Assembly (NCBI RefSeq): GCF_004209755.1
Contig: NZ_CP035913.1
Span: 6,386,001-6,450,000 of the forward strand
DNA from: Pseudoduganella lutea
GTDB lineage: Bacteria; Pseudomonadota; Gammaproteobacteria; Burkholderiales; Burkholderiaceae_D
Direction: 5' to 3'
Length of the DNA stretch: 64,000 nt
The position numbers and the translations under genes were made by a program. Positions 61,686-64,000 of the stretch are shown here, piece by piece (within the stretch, counting starts at the first letter, position 1; each line of letters opens with the position of its first letter). The notes beneath the pieces are model-generated. The model did no database searches, was not told the DNA's origin, and saw only the letters and a list, made by a program, of their open reading frames with translations.

Positions 61686-62909
61686 ATGACGGGCGCCCGC
61701 AAGCCGATGCTGTCGCGGCAGGAAGCGCTGGACTTCCTGCTGGCGGCATGCCGCCCCGTGACGGATGCGCAGATGGTGCCGACGATCGAGGCGAACGGCC
61801 GCGTGCTGGCCGCCGATTGCGTGTCCGGCATCGACGTGCCCGCGCAGGACAATACGCAGATGGATGGCTATGCGGTGCGCGCCGCCGACTGCGCCGGTGG
61901 CGCGGCCACGCTGCCGGTCTCTCAGCGCATTCCCGCCGGCCACGTGGGCGAACCCCTGCAACCCGGCACCGCCGCCCGCATCTTCACGGGGGCGTTCATC
62001 CCGCCGGGGGCCGATGCGGTGGTGATGCAGGAACAGTGCGAGGCGAACGGCGATGCCGTCACGATCCGCCATGCGCCGCAGGTGGGCGAATGGGTACGGC
62101 GCGCGGGGGAGGACATCCGCAGCGGCAGCGTGATCCTGCCGGCCGGCACGCGACTGCGCAGCCAGGAACTGGGCCTGGCGGCATCGATCGGCCTGGCCAC
62201 CCTGCCGCTGCTGCGCCGTGTGCGCGTGGCCGTGTTTTTCACGGGCGACGAACTGACGATGCCCGGCGAACCCCTGGCACCGGGCGGCATCTACAACTCG
62301 AACCGCTTCCTGCTCCGCGCACTGCTGGAAAACCTGGGCTGCGACGTGACCGATTTCGGCATCGTGCCGGACAGCCTGGAAGCCACCCGTGCCGTGTTGC
62401 GCGAGGCGGCGCAGGCCAGCGACCTGATCATCACTTCCGGCGGCGTGTCGGTGGGCGAGGAAGACCACGTGAAGCCGGCCGTGGAAGCCGAGGGCAAGCT
62501 CGCCATGTGGCAGATCGCCATCAAGCCGGGCAAGCCGCTGGCGTTCGGCGAAGTGGGCAAGGCCTTTTTCATGGGGCTGCCGGGCAACCCGGTCTCGAGC
62601 TTCGTCACGTTCCTGCTGTTCGTGCGGCCATTCCTGCTGACATTGCAGGGCGTGGCAGCGCGGGAAGTCGCGGGCAAGCCGCTGGCGTTTCCGCTGCGCG
62701 CGGACTTCGACTGGAAGGGCGACCGCCGCAACGAATTCCTGCGCGTGCGCATGAATGGCAACGGCGGCCTGGACCTGTTCCCGAACCAGGGATCAGGCGT
62801 GTTGACGTCGACCGTGTGGGGTGACGGGCTGGTGGACAATCCGCCGGGCCAGGCGATCCGCGCCGGCGACACCGTCCGCTTCATCCCGTTTACAGAATTG
62901 CTGTATTGA
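61686..62909 (+). CDS. moeA: Molybdopterin molybdenumtransferase MoeA
   Basis: The 407-residue protein inserts molybdate into molybdopterin. Visible blocks are DVPAQDNTQMDGYAVRA, RIFTGAFIPPGADAVVMQEQ, GDELTMPGEPLAPGGIYNSN, LIITSGGVSVGEEDHVK and FFMGLPGNPVSSFVTFLLF. Full length. It begins with an ATG touching the thrC stop, so it is translated by coupling. The thrC-moeA-moaD order is common in Burkholderiales. Confidence 0.95.
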   Translation: MTGARKPMLSRQEALDFLLAACRPVTDAQMVPTIEANGRVLAADCVSGIDVPAQDNTQMDGYAVRAADCAGGAATLPVSQRIPAGHVGEPLQPGTAARIFTGAFIPPGADAVVMQEQCEANGDAVTIRHAPQVGEWVRRAGEDIRSGSVILPAGTRLRSQELGLAASIGLATLPLLRRVRVAVFFTGDELTMPGEPLAPGGIYNSNRFLLRALLENLGCDVTDFGIVPDSLEATRAVLREAAQASDLIITSGGVSVGEEDHVKPAVEAEGKLAMWQIAIKPGKPLAFGEVGKAFFMGLPGNPVSSFVTFLLFVRPFLLTLQGVAAREVAGKPLAFPLRADFDWKGDRRNEFLRVRMNGNGGLDLFPNQGSGVLTSTVWGDGLVDNPPGQAIRAGDTVRFIPFTELLY

Positions 62910-62922
62910 GTGCTGTACTGAT

Positions 62923-63180
62923 ATGCGAATCAACCTGAAATTCTTTGCCAGCGTGCGTGAAAAGCTGGGGACCGGCGCCGAGACCATTGACGTGCCGGGG
63001 GACGTGGCGACCGTGGGCGCGCTGCGCGACCTGCTGGTGGCCCGTGGCGGCGCATGGGCCGAGGCGCTCGGCGAAGGCCGCGCGTTGCGCATGGCCTGCA
63101 ACCAACAAATGTGCGATGCGTCCGAAGTATTGGCCGAGAACGCCGAGGTGGCGTTCTTCCCGCCCGTGACGGGCGGCTGA
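62923..63180 (+). CDS. moaD: Molybdopterin synthase sulfur carrier subunit MoaD
   Basis: The 85-residue ubiquitin-like protein ends in PPVTGG, the C-terminal Gly-Gly that is adenylated and thiocarboxylated to give sulfur to molybdopterin. INLKFFASVREKLG is the family start. It is 13 bases after moeA. The partner moaE, which commonly follows in relatives, is not here: the next gene is on the other strand. Confidence 0.94.
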   Translation: MRINLKFFASVREKLGTGAETIDVPGDVATVGALRDLLVARGGAWAEALGEGRALRMACNQQMCDASEVLAENAEVAFFPPVTGG

Positions 63181-63184
63181 GCCT

Positions 63185-63436
63185 TTAACGTTTCTTCTTG
63201 CGCGGCGCCGGAGCGGGCTTTGGCAGGGTGGCTTCGCATGCGGCGCACTGGAGTGCCTTGCGATAGCGGTTCCACGCGGCGCCGGTAAAGATCGCGGCGG
63301 CCACGGCGGCCCAGATGGCAGCGCTGGCGATGTCCGCCGGCGTCGTCGTTCCTTTCGCCCATTCGACGGCGGCCAGGATGGCGAACAGCGGCACGGCCGC
63401 CAGCAGGTAGCGCTTGATCCAGAAAACGGGGCCCAT
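63185..63436 (-). CDS. Small membrane protein with CxxC and Lys-rich tail
   Basis: The 83-residue protein has two membrane helices (YLLAAVPLFAILAAVEWA and ASAAIWAAVAAAIFTGAAW), then a CAAC pair and a tail KPAPAPRKKKR. GGAGGA five bases before the ATG at 63436 makes the start firm. I do not know the family. It ends four bases after moaD in convergent orientation. Confidence 0.75.
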   Translation of the reverse strand: MGPVFWIKRYLLAAVPLFAILAAVEWAKGTTTPADIASAAIWAAVAAAIFTGAAWNRYRKALQCAACEATLPKPAPAPRKKKR

Positions 63437-63492
63437 CGGTTCCTCCAGCGGTGGTTTTTTGCCAGTATGCCGGGGCCGGGCGCGTTTTGCAC

Positions 63493-63498
63493 TACAAT
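63493..63498 (+). promoter_or_regulatory. -10 box for the terminal flavoprotein gene
   Basis: TACAAT lies 10 bases before the ATG at 63509, so the 5' leader would be almost absent unless translation starts later. The -35 region is weak. Confidence 0.3.
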
Positions 63499-63508
63499 CT
63501 CGCTCCTC

Positions 63509-64000
63509 ATGCATACCCCAGATACTTCCCCAGCGCGGCGCCCGCGCGTGGCGATCGTCGGCGGCGGACCGGCTGGCCTGATGGCTGCCGAAACGCTGTC
63601 CCGCGCCGGCGCATTCGACATCCACCTGTACGATGCGATGCCCTCCGTCGGCCGCAAGTTCCTGCTGGCCGGCCGCGGCGGCATGAACATCACCCACGCC
63701 GAGCCCTACGAACAGTTCGTTGCGCGCTACGGCGCCCGCGCCGATGCGCTGCAGCCGATGCTGGACGCATTCGGGCCGGACGCCGTGCGGGCATGGGTGC
63801 ATGGCCTGGGCATTGAAACATTCGTCGGCACGTCCGGCCGCGTCTTCCCGACCGAAATGAAAGCGGCGCCGTTGCTGCGCGCATGGCTGCACCGCCTGCG
63901 CGAAGCGGGCGTGCAATTGCACCAGCGGCACCGGTGGACCGGCTGGGTGGACGATGCGCTGCGCTTCGAGACGCCGGCCGGCGAGCTGCTCGTCCAGGCC
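63509..64000 (+). CDS. HI0933/PP4765-type FAD flavoprotein (3' end outside the window)
   Basis: The 164 visible residues show the FAD-binding RVAIVGGGPAGLMAAETLSR and the family-defining VGRKFLLAGRGGMNITHAEP, then GTSGRVFPTEMKAAPLLRAW. Members of this group are predicted NAD(P)/FAD-dependent oxidoreductases of unknown substrate (TIGR03862-like). The frame is open to the last base of the window. Confidence 0.88.
   Translation, partial: MHTPDTSPARRPRVAIVGGGPAGLMAAETLSRAGAFDIHLYDAMPSVGRKFLLAGRGGMNITHAEPYEQFVARYGARADALQPMLDAFGPDAVRAWVHGLGIETFVGTSGRVFPTEMKAAPLLRAWLHRLREAGVQLHQRHRWTGWVDDALRFETPAGELLVQA

Overview
The window looks like chromosome from an Oxalobacteraceae betaproteobacterium of the Massilia/Telluria/Pseudoduganella type. 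This is an inference from gene content: very high GC with GC-rich third codon positions, a PEP-CTERM surface protein, a heterotrophic cyanophycin operon, a four-gene cluster shaped like Ralstonia phcBSRQ, and two kinds of REP-like hairpin. I see no rRNA, tRNA, CRISPR array, transposase, integrase or phage module. Coding is dense, with many 1-14 base overlaps, on both strands.

Layout. 1-3250: the end of an unknown gene, then a secreted metallopeptidase coupled to a PEP-CTERM protein with a domain after its sorting signal. 3254-6208: MsbA and a PerM/AI-2E exporter. 6257-11445: a caa3-type oxidase locus (two small cytochromes c, subunit II with a fused cytochrome c, a fused subunit I+III, a small membrane protein) behind an FNR-like site. 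11494-16504: DUF481 outer membrane protein, topoisomerase IB, esterase, a GTSG-repeat secreted protein coupled to a thioredoxin-reductase-like flavoprotein. 16602-21750: glycosyltransferase, GH2 glycosidase, a 676-base gene-free stretch, purine permease. 21922-30247: ABC-F protein, phytase with its TonB receptor, a degenerate GGDEF protein and an AraC regulator.

30370-37534 is one co-directional run: HDO-type di-iron enzyme, NPPY methyltransferase, isoaspartyl peptidase, cyanophycinase, cyanophycin synthetase. The last three overlap by four bases and form a complete make-and-degrade cycle for cyanophycin; whether the first two modify an amino acid from that cycle is an open and attractive question. 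40370-45271 is a phcBSRQ-like quorum-sensing operon (methyltransferase, membrane histidine kinase, response regulator with a kinase-like tail, second response regulator). 45349-53562: small proteins, a secreted nuclease, and a 1999-residue DUF4011 helicase-nuclease of the Hhe antiphage type carrying a transglutaminase-like segment. 53720-58116: a threonine-to-pyruvate catabolic set (XRE-cupin regulator, Kbl, Tdh, SdaA). 58230-64000: a membrane-anchored serine hydrolase, thrC-moeA-moaD, a small membrane protein, and the start of an HI0933-type flavoprotein.

A notable feature of the sequence itself: four genes (cytochrome c at 7110, phytase at 25555, GGDEF protein at 28333, small protein at 53562) are each split by exactly one missing base next to a short homopolymer. 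That pattern suggests consensus indel errors at least as much as real pseudogenes.
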